Below are positions 53,069 to 60,333 of a stretch of DNA of 64,000 nucleotides, in pieces. Positions within the stretch are counted from its first letter, which is position 1. Every line of letters starts with the position of its first letter. The notes under the pieces are model-generated. The model had not been told where the DNA came from. It made no database searches and worked only from the letters and a program-made list of their open reading frames with translations. The translations under genes were made by a program, and so were the position numbers. Origin of the DNA: Nocardioides sp. zg-1308 (GTDB taxonomy: Bacteria; Actinomycetota; Actinomycetes; Propionibacteriales; Nocardioidaceae); assembly GCF_013155375.1 (NCBI RefSeq), contig NZ_JABJQY010000002.1, forward strand, positions 1,860,001-1,924,000, given 5' to 3'.

Positions 53069-53686
53069 TCAGAAGACGTTGAGCGGACGGAACTGCACGG
53101 AGATGCGGGGGCCCGCGTGGGCCACCTTGGGCACCGCGTGCTCCCAGGTGCGCTGGCACGAGCCACCCATCACGACGAGGTCGCCGTGACCCATCGTCAG
53201 CGCGATCGAGGCACCGCCGCCGCGTGGCCGCAGCAGCAGCCGGCGAGGGTCGCCCACGCTCACGATGGCCACCATGGTGTCGGCCGTGCGGCCGCGGCCG
53301 ATCGTGTCGCCGTGCCAGGCCACCGAGTCGCGCCCGTCGCGGTAGTAGCAGCATCCGGCCGTCACGAACGGCTCCCGCAGCTCGGGCAGGTAGTGCGCGG
53401 TGAGGTCGGCGCGGGCCTGCGTGAGGGCGGTGTGGGGGAGCGGGTCGTCGGCGAGGTAGGTGTGGACCAGCCGCGGCACCTCGACCACGCTGTCGTACAT
53501 CTCGCGGCGCTCGGAGCGCCACGGGACGCGGTCCACCAGGGCGGCGAAGACGGCGTCGGGCTCGGCGAGCCAGTTGCGCTGGACGTCGACCCAGGCTCCG
53601 CGGGAGAGCCGGCGGCGCTCGGGCGCCAGCGCCGTGGCACCGGTCGCCGCGTCGGCGAAGAGGGACGTCTGGAAGTCCACGACCAT
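53069..53686 (-). CDS. alkB: AlkB-family 2-oxoglutarate/Fe(II) DNA repair dioxygenase
   Basis: A 205-residue protein that removes alkyl groups from DNA or RNA bases by oxidation. The iron ligands are in VAWHGDTIGRG (H-x-D) and TWEHAVPKV (distal H), and the 2-oxoglutarate arginines in GPRISVQFRPL. The start ATG 53686 is followed two codons later by GTG 53680, which lies seven bases after a minus-strand TACGAT box, so a leaderless GTG start is possible and would shorten the protein by two residues. A perfect LexA box overlaps the -35 region, so it should be DNA-damage inducible. Confidence 0.9.
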   Translation of the reverse strand: MVVDFQTSLFADAATGATALAPERRRLSRGAWVDVQRNWLAEPDAVFAALVDRVPWRSERREMYDSVVEVPRLVHTYLADDPLPHTALTQARADLTAHYLPELREPFVTAGCCYYRDGRDSVAWHGDTIGRGRTADTMVAIVSVGDPRRLLLRPRGGGASIALTMGHGDLVVMGGSCQRTWEHAVPKVAHAGPRISVQFRPLNVF

Positions 53687-53701
53687 GATCGTAGCCCATC
53701 A

Positions 53702-53717
53702 TCGAACATCCGTTCGA
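53702..53717. promoter_or_regulatory. SOS box (LexA operator) of alkB
   Basis: TCGAACATCCGTTCGA, a perfect match to the actinobacterial LexA consensus TCGAAC-N4-GTTCGA, placed over the -35 region of the alkB promoter and about 70 bases from the divergent GntR gene. Confidence 0.85.
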
Positions 53718-53783
53718 GTCAAGAAACGATCAAGGGTTTACCACAGACTTCGTCAATTAGGTGACTCTGGTCCAGCCCAGTCC

Positions 53784-53789
53784 TAGCCT
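53784..53789 (+). promoter_or_regulatory. -10 element of leaderless gntR promoter
   Basis: TAGCCT with six bases to the ATG at 53796; GTGACT is 17 bases upstream as a weak -35. Confidence 0.55.
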
Positions 53790-53795
53790 GACTGC

Positions 53796-54518
53796 ATGGA
53801 CAACGCGGACCTCGTCGTGCCTCGACAGCGGGCACTCAAGCATGTCCAGGTCCGTGAGCACGTCCGCAGCCTCATCGAGGCCCAGCCCCCGGGCTCGGCC
53901 GCCCCGTCCGAGCGCGAGCTGGTCGCTCGCTTCGGCGTGGCACGGATGACCGTACGACAGGCGCTCGACGCGCTCGTCGCCGAGGGTCTCCTGGAGCGCA
54001 TCCCCGGACGTGGCACGTTCGTCGCGCAGCCGCCCAAGACCGCCGGCCGACTGACCTCCTTCACCGAGGAGATCCGCCGCCGGGGCATGCTGCCGGAGTC
54101 CCAGACCCTCCTCGCCCGCGTCGAGCAGGCCGGCCCCGGGGTCGCGCGTGCGCTCGACATCTCCCCGGGCGACCCGGTGCTCCACTGGCGCCGCCTGCGC
54201 CGGGCCGACCAGGCCGTCGTCTGCGTGGAGGACGCCTACCTCAACGAGGTGCTGCTGCCGGGCTTCCTGCAGCACGGCACCCCGACGAGCCTCTACGACG
54301 CGCTGGCCACCCGCGGCCTGCGCCCCACCGAGGTCGAGGACTCGATCAGCGCCGACCGCGCCAGCGCGGAGGAGGCGTCGGTCCTCGAGATCGCCGAGGG
54401 CGACCCGGTGCTGCGCCACGCCCGCCGGGCGGTCTCGCAGGGTCGCATCGTCGAGGTCTCGCGCACCTGCTACCGCCACGACCGGTTCACCGTCTACCTC
54501 CAGCTCGCCGACCGCTGA
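53796..54518 (+). CDS. GntR/HutC-family transcription regulator with UTRA domain
   Basis: A 240-residue regulator. The N-terminal winged HTH (about 15-80) has REHVRSLIEAQPPGSAAPSERELVARFGVARMTVRQALDALV in outline, here noted by RMTVRQALDALVAEGLL; the ligand-binding UTRA domain (about 95-238) includes LTSFTEEIRRRGM and PVLHWRRLRRADQAVVCVEDAYL by its core RRLRRADQAVVCVED. HutC-type regulators sense sugars, histidine derivatives or fatty acids; the ligand is unknown. It has a leaderless promoter, is divergent from alkB and convergent with the HD-domain gene; no neighbouring transporter or catabolic gene points to its regulon. Confidence 0.9.
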   Translation: MDNADLVVPRQRALKHVQVREHVRSLIEAQPPGSAAPSERELVARFGVARMTVRQALDALVAEGLLERIPGRGTFVAQPPKTAGRLTSFTEEIRRRGMLPESQTLLARVEQAGPGVARALDISPGDPVLHWRRLRRADQAVVCVEDAYLNEVLLPGFLQHGTPTSLYDALATRGLRPTEVEDSISADRASAEEASVLEIAEGDPVLRHARRAVSQGRIVEVSRTCYRHDRFTVYLQLADR

Positions 54519-54547
54519 GCCCTCGCCCGACCGGTCGGCCCTCAGCG
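54513..54547. terminator. Hairpin between convergent gntR and HD-domain genes
   Basis: CGCTGAG (54513-54519) pairs with CTCAGCG (54541-54547) around a loop containing the palindrome CGACCGGTCG; it includes both stop codons. Confidence 0.45.
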
Positions 54548-55120
54548 CAGCTGGGACAGCTCGCGCTCGAGGTTGGCGCGCGCCGGCGACTCCCACAGCT
54601 CGCGGGCCTGCGGCGTGTGGAAGAGGTGCGGATTGGCGGCGAGGTCGCCGAGCACCGCCGCCCGCCCGGCCCTGAACTCGTCGTCCGGCAGGTGGGCGAA
54701 GTCGGCGCGGACGCCAGCGACGTAGGCGTCGTAGCGCTCGCGCGGCGCGGCGAGGATGGCCAGGTCGGCGTCGCTCAGCGCGCAGCCCGCCGGGTCGTCG
54801 TCGGCCGGGCGGTGGTGGACCGTCATCCGCACCAGCCGCGCGACCTCGTCGGCGGAGGCTGCTGGCAGCGCGGACTCGGCCCACTGCGCCGAGCGCTCCT
54901 CGTCGTCGTCGGCTCCGTCGTAGACGGCGTCGTGGAACCACGCCGCGAGGCCGACGACGACCTCGTCGAAGGCGGCGCCGGCCGCAGACAGCTCCTCGAG
55001 CCGGTCGAGCACCTCGGTGAGGTGGAGCAGGTCGTGGTAGCCGTCGCGGTCCCAGGCGGCCAGCAGCTCGTCGCGCAGGTCGTGCCGGTCGCCGAGCGGC
55101 CAGCGGTCGGCCAGGCTCAT
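54542..55120 (-). CDS. HD-domain predicted metal-dependent phosphohydrolase
   Basis: A 192-residue protein. HD motifs are YHDLLHLTEVLDRL (first His near residue 28) and AAWFHDAVYDG (His-Asp near residue 63), followed by TVHHRP. This is the small HD group annotated as predicted metal-dependent HD superfamily phosphohydrolase; the substrate (perhaps a nucleotide) is unknown. The ATG at 55120 overlaps by four bases the stop of the MpaB-type gene upstream, so both come from one transcript. The longer open frame reaching 55885 is antisense-like and out of frame with MpaB. Confidence 0.85.
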   Translation of the reverse strand: MSLADRWPLGDRHDLRDELLAAWDRDGYHDLLHLTEVLDRLEELSAAGAAFDEVVVGLAAWFHDAVYDGADDDEERSAQWAESALPAASADEVARLVRMTVHHRPADDDPAGCALSDADLAILAAPRERYDAYVAGVRADFAHLPDDEFRAGRAAVLGDLAANPHLFHTPQARELWESPARANLERELSQLR

Positions 55121-55986
55121 GCGCCGGCCGTCTGCTGCTGGAGCGTCCGGGCGTGCTCGTGCCCGGACGACATGGCCCAGCGGATGGTGCGGGTCGCGGC
55201 GGCGCCGAGCACGCGGTTGGTCACCGGCGGGACCGGCGGCAGCCGCAGCTCGCGGCGCGCGTCGGTGGGCAGCAGGCCGATCGCGGCGGTGGCCAGCGAC
55301 AGGTAGCCGGGACGCGCTGCCAGCGGGAGGTCCGGGTGCAGCAGCAGGAACCGGATCGCGTCGTGGGCGGCCGGCGTGCCGCGCAGCTCCGAGCCGTAGG
55401 CCGCCAGCATCCGGCGCAGCTCGTCCTCGGTCTGCGGCGGGTCGATGACGCCGAGGTGACCGGCCGCGACGCCGGTCTGGGCGACGTACTCGTCGCGCTC
55501 GGGCCCCACGAGCCGACGCTGTCCGTAGCGGTCGTGGGCGGCGAGGAAGCTGTCGATCTCCGCGACGTGGACCCAGCCGAGCAGGTGCGGGTCGTTGGCG
55601 GCGTACGGCGTCCCGTCGGGCATCGTGCCGGTGACCGACTCGTGGGCGCGCTGCACGGCGCGGATGACCTGCAGCGCGTCGCGCTCGGTGCCGAAGGTCG
55701 TCATCGCGAGGTAGGTGGAGACCTGCGCGAGCCGCCCCCACATGTCGCCCTTGTAGCCGGAGTGGTCGGCCACCCCCTGCATCGCGGCGGGGTGCAGCGA
55801 CTGCAGCATGAGGGCGCGGAGGCCGCCGACGAACATGGAGGCGTCGCCGTGGACCCGGGCGATGGGGGAGTCGGGAGCGAACCACCGCGGTCCGGGCGTC
55901 CCGTGCACGCGCTCGCGCGCCCGGTCGCCATCGGGTCCGGCCACCTTGCGGAAGAGCTCTGCGCCGATGCGCTCGCGGAGGGTCAC
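55117..55986 (-). CDS. Oxygenase MpaB family protein (DUF2236)
   Basis: A 289-residue protein of the MpaB/rubber-oxygenase/DUF2236 superfamily: DSPIARVHGDASMFVGGLRALMLQSLHPAAMQGVADHSGY by its cores RVHGDASMFVGGLRAL and LQSLHPAAMQGV, followed by YLAMTTFGTERDA and LLGWVHVAEIDSFLAAH. The histidines of the HP and W-V-H-V segments are the heme-binding positions proposed for the superfamily. The substrate is unknown. I chose GTG 55986 because TAGATT lies seven bases upstream on the same strand; a longer frame to 56184 crosses the MerR operator. Confidence 0.84.
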   Translation of the reverse strand: MTLRERIGAELFRKVAGPDGDRARERVHGTPGPRWFAPDSPIARVHGDASMFVGGLRALMLQSLHPAAMQGVADHSGYKGDMWGRLAQVSTYLAMTTFGTERDALQVIRAVQRAHESVTGTMPDGTPYAANDPHLLGWVHVAEIDSFLAAHDRYGQRRLVGPERDEYVAQTGVAAGHLGVIDPPQTEDELRRMLAAYGSELRGTPAAHDAIRFLLLHPDLPLAARPGYLSLATAAIGLLPTDARRELRLPPVPPVTNRVLGAAATRTIRWAMSSGHEHARTLQQQTAGA

Positions 55987-56073
55987 ACGATCGAATCTAG
56001 CCAAGGCTCCACAAACCTTGGCCGACGAGGCGCCGCCCGTCGACCCCCTGCGCCGGTGTGACCGAGGCGACCT

Positions 56074-56103
56074 TTGACTTCGAGTACTCGAAGTTCCTAC
56101 GGT
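56074..56103 (+). promoter_or_regulatory. MerR-type promoter with palindromic operator
   Basis: TTGACT (-35, 56074-56079), 18-base spacer, TACGGT (-10, 56098-56103). A perfect 16-bp palindrome CTTCGAGTACTCGAAG (56078-56093) fills the spacer, as in promoters that MerR-family proteins untwist; its CTT...GAG/CTC...AAG form resembles NmlR/AdhR sites. Confidence 0.8.
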
Positions 56104-56110
56104 CGATGAC

Positions 56111-56572
56111 ATGACCACGAGCGCTGCACCCCGCAGCTGTTCCATCAAGGAGGCGGCCGCCCTCACCGGGCTGCCGGCGAGCACGCTGCGCTACTACGAG
56201 CAGATCGGCGTCATCGCGCCGGTCAGCCGGGGCGCCACCAGCGGACACCGCGTCTACGACGAGGACGACCTCGACCAGCTGATGTCCGTCGCCTGCCTGG
56301 CCGCCACCGGCATGTCGGTGGGGGACATGCGGGCCTACGTCGCCAACGGCCGGCGCGGGTCCTCCGCGGCGGCCGACCAGCGCGAGCTGCTCGAGCAGCA
56401 GCAGCGCCACCTCGCCGTCGAGGCGGAGCGGCTGGTCCTGCGCCGTCGCTACGTCGACCTCAAGATCGCCTACTGGCGCTCGGTGGAGGACGGCGACGTG
56501 TCCCGGACCCGGCAGCTCTCGGCCGAGGCGCTCGCGCTCGCCGAGGAGCTGCGCTCGGTCACGCACGACTAG
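56111..56572 (+). CDS. MerR-family regulator, AdhR/NmlR-like
   Basis: A 153-residue regulator: MerR HTH and wing ([24 protein letters not shown] and [15 protein letters not shown]), a dimerising helix (about 85-120) and a helical tail. The segment [18 protein letters not shown] carries a cysteine at the position of the aldehyde-sensing cysteine of Bacillus AdhR/NmlR-type proteins. It would bind the palindrome 17 bases upstream and control itself and the alcohol dehydrogenase 53 bases downstream. The ATG lies seven bases after the -10 box. Carbonyl or electrophile sensing is an inference from this cysteine and the gene pair. Confidence 0.9.
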   Translation: MTTSAAPRSCSIKEAAALTGLPASTLRYYEQIGVIAPVSRGATSGHRVYDEDDLDQLMSVACLAATGMSVGDMRAYVANGRRGSSAAADQRELLEQQQRHLAVEAERLVLRRRYVDLKIAYWRSVEDGDVSRTRQLSAEALALAEELRSVTHD

Positions 56573-56625
56573 GTCCGGTCCCGGACCACATCCACACATC
56601 CCCCGAGGAAACGGAAGACTTCAGC

Positions 56626-57666
56626 ATGCGCGTCAACGCCTACGCAGCACCCTCCGCCGGCGAGCCCCTCGCCGCGACCACCATCGAGCGCCGCGACGTC
56701 GGCGCCCGGGACGTGCTCATCGAGATCGAGTACGCCGGCATCTGCCACTCCGACATCCACACCGTCAACGGCGACTGGGGACCGCAGCCCTTCCCCGTCG
56801 TGCCGGGCCACGAGATCGTGGGCCGCGTCACCGAGGTCGGCGCCGAGGTGACCCGGCACCGCGTCGGCGACCGCGTCGGCGTCGGCTGCATGGTCGGCTC
56901 GTGCGGCGAGTGCGACAGCTGCCGGCGCGGCGACGAGCAGTACTGCGCCCGCGGCATGGTCGGGACGTACGCCGCCACCGACCGCGACGGCACGACCACC
57001 CAGGGCGGCTACTCCACCCACGTCGTCGTCGACGCCGACTTCGTGCTGTCGGTCCCCGAGGGGATGGACCCGGCCGCGACGGCACCCCTGCTGTGCGCCG
57101 GCATCACGATGTACGCCCCGCTCCGCCGCTGGGGCGCGGGCGCGGGCAAGAAGGTCGCGATCGTCGGTCTCGGTGGCCTCGGCCACATGGGCGTGAAGAT
57201 CGCCCACGCCCTCGGCGCGGAGGTCACCGTGCTCTCGCAGTCGCTGAAGAAGCAGGAGGACGGCCTCCGGCTCGGTGCCGACCACTACTTCGCGACGTCC
57301 GACCCCGGCACGTTCGACGCGCTCGCCGGGAGCTTCGACCTCATCGTCAACACCGTCAGCGCAGCCGTCGACGTCAACGCCTACCTCGGCCTGCTGGCCG
57401 TCGACGGCACCCTCGTCAACGTGGGGGCGCCGCCGGAGCCGCTGCCGGTCAACGCCATGGCGCTCATCAGCGGGCGCCGCTCGTTCGCCGGCTCCATGAT
57501 CGGCGGCATCGCGCTGACCCAGGAGATGCTCGACTTCTGCGCCGAGCACGGCATCGTCTCCGAGGTCGAGGTGATCCGCGCCGACGAGGTCAACGAGGCC
57601 TACGAGCGGGTCCTGGCCTCCGACGTGCGCTACCGCTTCGTCATCGACACCAGCACGCTGGGCTGA
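56626..57666 (+). CDS. Zinc-dependent NAD(P) alcohol dehydrogenase (AdhA/cinnamyl-alcohol-dehydrogenase type)
   Basis: A 346-residue medium-chain dehydrogenase. Catalytic zinc ligands: C and H in [17 protein letters not shown] and [12 protein letters not shown]; structural zinc: four cysteines in [20 protein letters not shown] (positions about 85-106). The coenzyme-binding [13 protein letters not shown] is at about 184-196. This branch (YahK/CAD) reduces aldehydes with NADPH. Paired with the AdhR/NmlR-like MerR gene, a detoxification role against aldehydes is the simplest reading. A purine-rich GAGGAAACGGAAG precedes the ATG. It is convergent with the DUF1360 gene. Confidence 0.92.
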   Translation: MRVNAYAAPSAGEPLAATTIERRDVGARDVLIEIEYAGICHSDIHTVNGDWGPQPFPVVPGHEIVGRVTEVGAEVTRHRVGDRVGVGCMVGSCGECDSCRRGDEQYCARGMVGTYAATDRDGTTTQGGYSTHVVVDADFVLSVPEGMDPAATAPLLCAGITMYAPLRRWGAGAGKKVAIVGLGGLGHMGVKIAHALGAEVTVLSQSLKKQEDGLRLGADHYFATSDPGTFDALAGSFDLIVNTVSAAVDVNAYLGLLAVDGTLVNVGAPPEPLPVNAMALISGRRSFAGSMIGGIALTQEMLDFCAEHGIVSEVEVIRADEVNEAYERVLASDVRYRFVIDTSTLG

Positions 57667-57691
57667 GGACGGAGCACCGAGGCCGGTCGCC

Positions 57692-58003
57692 TCAGCGCTC
57701 GAGGTGCACCGTGGCCAGTCCCGTGAGGGCCGACAGGGCCAGGGGACGGGCCACGAGCGAGGTGGCGACCGGCCAGCGTCGGCGGGCCAGCGTCAGGGCG
57801 GCTCCGGCGTAGATGGACAGGCACCACGGGCAGTTGAGGAGGTAGGTGATCTTCGACTGCTCCGGGGTGCCGTGCCGGGCCTCGACCGCCTCGCGCGCCG
57901 GCTCGGTGATGCGGTCGTCGCGCACCAGCTTCACCAGGCGGTACGTCGCCAGCCCGTCGACGAGGAGCGCCAGCGGCACCTCGGTCCGGTCCTTCGTCCT
58001 CAT
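57692..58003 (-). CDS. DUF1360 small membrane protein
   Basis: A 103-residue protein with two to three hydrophobic segments. The DUF1360 signature is visible: LVDGLATYRLVKLVRDDRITEP near the N-terminus and LLNCPWCLSIYAGAALTL with the C-P-W-C motif (about residues 58-61). Members include sporulation-associated YjcA-like proteins in firmicutes and small actinobacterial membrane proteins of unknown role. The ATG at 58003 is preceded by AGGTGG. It stands between the convergent alcohol dehydrogenase and the XPB helicase (66 bases upstream on the same strand). Confidence 0.85.
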   Translation of the reverse strand: MRTKDRTEVPLALLVDGLATYRLVKLVRDDRITEPAREAVEARHGTPEQSKITYLLNCPWCLSIYAGAALTLARRRWPVATSLVARPLALSALTGLATVHLER

Positions 58004-58068
58004 CGTGCTACCACCTGTCTCGCGTCGGGAGGCTTCCGTACCCCGTCGGCGGACGCTCACGCGCGCGA

Positions 58069-59715
58069 TCAGGCGTCGGCCGACAGGTCCCCCGCGTCGA
58101 TGATCCGGTAGGCGTAGCCCTGCTCGGCCAGGAACCGCTGCCGGTTCTGCGCAAAGTCCGCGTCGACGGTGTCGCGCGAGACGATCGTGTAGAAGTGGGC
58201 GCTGCGCCCCTCGGTCTTGGGACGCAGGAGGCGGCCCAGCCGCTGCGCCTCCTCCTGGCGTGACCCGAACGAGCCGCTCACCTGGATGGCCACCTCCGCC
58301 GAGGGCAGGTCGATCGAGAAGTTGGCCACCTTGCTGACCACCAGCAGGCCGACCTCGCCGGAGCGGAAGGCGTTGAAGAGGCGCTGGCGCTCCTTGACCG
58401 GGGTCTCGCCCTTGATCACCGGGGCGTCGAGGAGCTCGGCGATCTCGTCGAGCTGGTCGATGTACTGCCCGATCACCAGCGTCGGCTGGCCGGCGTGCTG
58501 GCGCACGAGGTCGCGCACCACGTCGATCTTGGCGTGCGTGCACGAGGCCAGCCGGTAGCGGGTGTCGGGGTCGCTGGTGGCGTAGGCCAGCCGCTCGCCG
58601 TCCGGAAGGGTGACGCGCACCTCCACGCAGTCGGCCGGGGCGATGTAGCCCTGCGCCTCGATGTCCTTCCACGGCGCGTCGTAGCGCTTCGGCCCGATGA
58701 GCGAGAAGACCTCGCCCTCGCGGCCGTCCTCGCGGACCAGGGTGGCGGTCAGCCCGAGCCGGCGGCGGGCCTGGAGGTCGGCGGTCATCCGGAAGATCGG
58801 CGCCGGCAGCAGGTGCACCTCGTCGTAGACGATGAGGCCCCAGTCGCGGGCGTCGAGGAGCTCGAGGTGCGGGTAGACGCCCTTCCGCTTGGTCGTCAGC
58901 ACCTGGTAGGTCGCGATCGTGACCGGGCGGATCTCCTTGACGGCGCCGGAGTACTCGCCGATCTCGTCGGCGGTCAGCGACGTGCGCGCGACGAGCTCGT
59001 CCTTCCACTGCCGGGCGCTGACGGTGTTGGTGACGAGGATGAGGGTCGTGGCCTGCGCGTGGGCCATCGAGGCGGCGCCCACGAGCGTCTTGCCGGCGCC
59101 GCACGGCAGCACGACGACGCCGGAGCCGCCGTCCCAGAACGACTCGGCCGCCTCGCGCTGGTAGGGGCGCAGGGTCCAGCCCTCCTCGGCCAGGTCGATC
59201 GCGTGGGCCTCGCCGTCGACGTAGCCGGCGAAGTCCTCGGCCGGCCAGCCGAGCTTGAGCAGGGCCTGCTTGAGGTTGCCGCGCTCGCTGGGGTGCACCG
59301 CGACGCTGTCGTCGTCGATGCGGGCGCCGACCATGCCGGCGACCTTCTTGGCGCGCAGCACCTCCTCGAGGACCGGGCGGTCGACCGACGACAGCACGAG
59401 CCCGTGCACGGGGTGCTTCTCCAGGCGCAGCCGGCCGTAGCGGCCCATGGTCTCGGCGACGTCGACGAGCAGCGCGTGCGGGACGGCGTAGCGCGACCAG
59501 GTCAGGAGGGCGTCGACGACCTGCTCGGCGTCGTGGCCGGCGGCACGGGCGTTCCACAGGCCCAGCGGCGTCAGGCGGTAGGTGTGGATGTGCTCGGGCG
59601 AGCGCTCGAGCTCGGCGAAGGGCGCGATCGCCTTGCGAGCCTCGGCCGCCGACGGGTGGTCGACCTCGAGCAGGAGCGTCTTGTCCGACTGGACGATGAG
59701 GGGACCGTCGTTCAC
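58069..59715 (-). CDS. XPB-type DNA repair helicase
   Basis: A 548-residue SF2 helicase (XPB/Ssl2 family, like mycobacterial Rv0861c) with 3'-5' unwinding activity, proposed to act in nucleotide excision repair. After an N-terminal damage-recognition region (1-170) come motif I VVLPCGAGKTLVGAASM, motif II LIVYDEVHLLPA (DEVH), motif III GLTATLVREDGREG and motif VI GSFGSRQEEAQRLGRLLRPK. The GTG lies six bases after TAGGAT, so it is probably leaderless. In mycobacteria the XPB gene is next to the gene for a helicase-associated protein; here that partner (60334-62601) is separated by a CGNR regulator. Confidence 0.95.
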   Translation of the reverse strand: MNDGPLIVQSDKTLLLEVDHPSAAEARKAIAPFAELERSPEHIHTYRLTPLGLWNARAAGHDAEQVVDALLTWSRYAVPHALLVDVAETMGRYGRLRLEKHPVHGLVLSSVDRPVLEEVLRAKKVAGMVGARIDDDSVAVHPSERGNLKQALLKLGWPAEDFAGYVDGEAHAIDLAEEGWTLRPYQREAAESFWDGGSGVVVLPCGAGKTLVGAASMAHAQATTLILVTNTVSARQWKDELVARTSLTADEIGEYSGAVKEIRPVTIATYQVLTTKRKGVYPHLELLDARDWGLIVYDEVHLLPAPIFRMTADLQARRRLGLTATLVREDGREGEVFSLIGPKRYDAPWKDIEAQGYIAPADCVEVRVTLPDGERLAYATSDPDTRYRLASCTHAKIDVVRDLVRQHAGQPTLVIGQYIDQLDEIAELLDAPVIKGETPVKERQRLFNAFRSGEVGLLVVSKVANFSIDLPSAEVAIQVSGSFGSRQEEAQRLGRLLRPKTEGRSAHFYTIVSRDTVDADFAQNRQRFLAEQGYAYRIIDAGDLSADA

Positions 59716-59721
59716 CCGCCA

Positions 59722-59727
59722 ATCCTA
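59722..59727 (-). promoter_or_regulatory. -10 element of leaderless XPB helicase promoter
   Basis: Minus-strand TAGGAT, six bases before the GTG at 59715. Confidence 0.5.
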
Positions 59728-59762
59728 CGGACGACCCTGTGGCGACGGGCCCGCGTCCGCGC

Positions 59763-60290
59763 TCAGCTGGCCGAGGCGGCCTTCTGCCGGGCACGGAACG
59801 CGGCCACGTTGGCCCGCGACGAGCACCGGTCGGAGCAGTAGCGACGCGACTGGTTGGGGGAGGTGTCGACGAAGACGTGGTCGCAGCGGACCTCCGAGCA
59901 GGTGCCGAGCCGGGTCGCGCCGAGGTCGCAGACCAGGTTGGCCAGCCCCATCAGGGCCTCGCCGACGAGCAGCTCGGACACCGACGCCGCCTTGTTGGCC
60001 ACGTGCATGTGCAGGTTGGCCGGGTCGTGGTCGGAGATCATCGGGGTGACGGGGTGCGCGGCCAGCAGGTCGTTGAGCAGGCTCACCACGAGGGGGACGT
60101 CGTCGGCGTCGGAGGCCTCGAAGACCTGTCGCAGCCGGGACTGGAAGTCCTGGAGCGAGGCCACGTCGGCCGGCACCAGCGAGCGGTGCAGCCAGGACCG
60201 GTCCGCGAGGTGCTCACGCAGGGCTGCCTCGTCGGGCAGCTCGGCGTTGACGAGCGCGGCGGAGCGCTCGGCGTAGCGGATGAAGTCCAT
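59763..60290 (-). CDS. CGNR zinc-finger regulator with ABATE domain
   Basis: A 175-residue actinobacterial transcription regulator: an N-terminal ABATE stress-sensing domain (about 1-125) and a C-terminal zinc finger with cysteine pairs GTCSEVRC and YCSDRC (about 131-155). The name-giving C-G-N-R is replaced by C-S-S-R-A-N, a common variant. It probably binds DNA; targets unknown. The ATG is six bases after TAGAGT, so it has its own leaderless promoter although it sits between the XPB and WYL-protein genes on the same strand. Confidence 0.88.
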   Translation of the reverse strand: MDFIRYAERSAALVNAELPDEAALREHLADRSWLHRSLVPADVASLQDFQSRLRQVFEASDADDVPLVVSLLNDLLAAHPVTPMISDHDPANLHMHVANKAASVSELLVGEALMGLANLVCDLGATRLGTCSEVRCDHVFVDTSPNQSRRYCSDRCSSRANVAAFRARQKAASAS

Positions 60291-60296
60291 CCCACC

Positions 60297-60302
60297 ACTC
60301 TA
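60297..60302 (-). promoter_or_regulatory. -10 element of leaderless CGNR regulator promoter
   Basis: Minus-strand TAGAGT, six bases before the ATG at 60290. Confidence 0.5.
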
Positions 60303-60333
60303 CGGAGCGGGCGGGAGGCGCCGAACGATCGAC

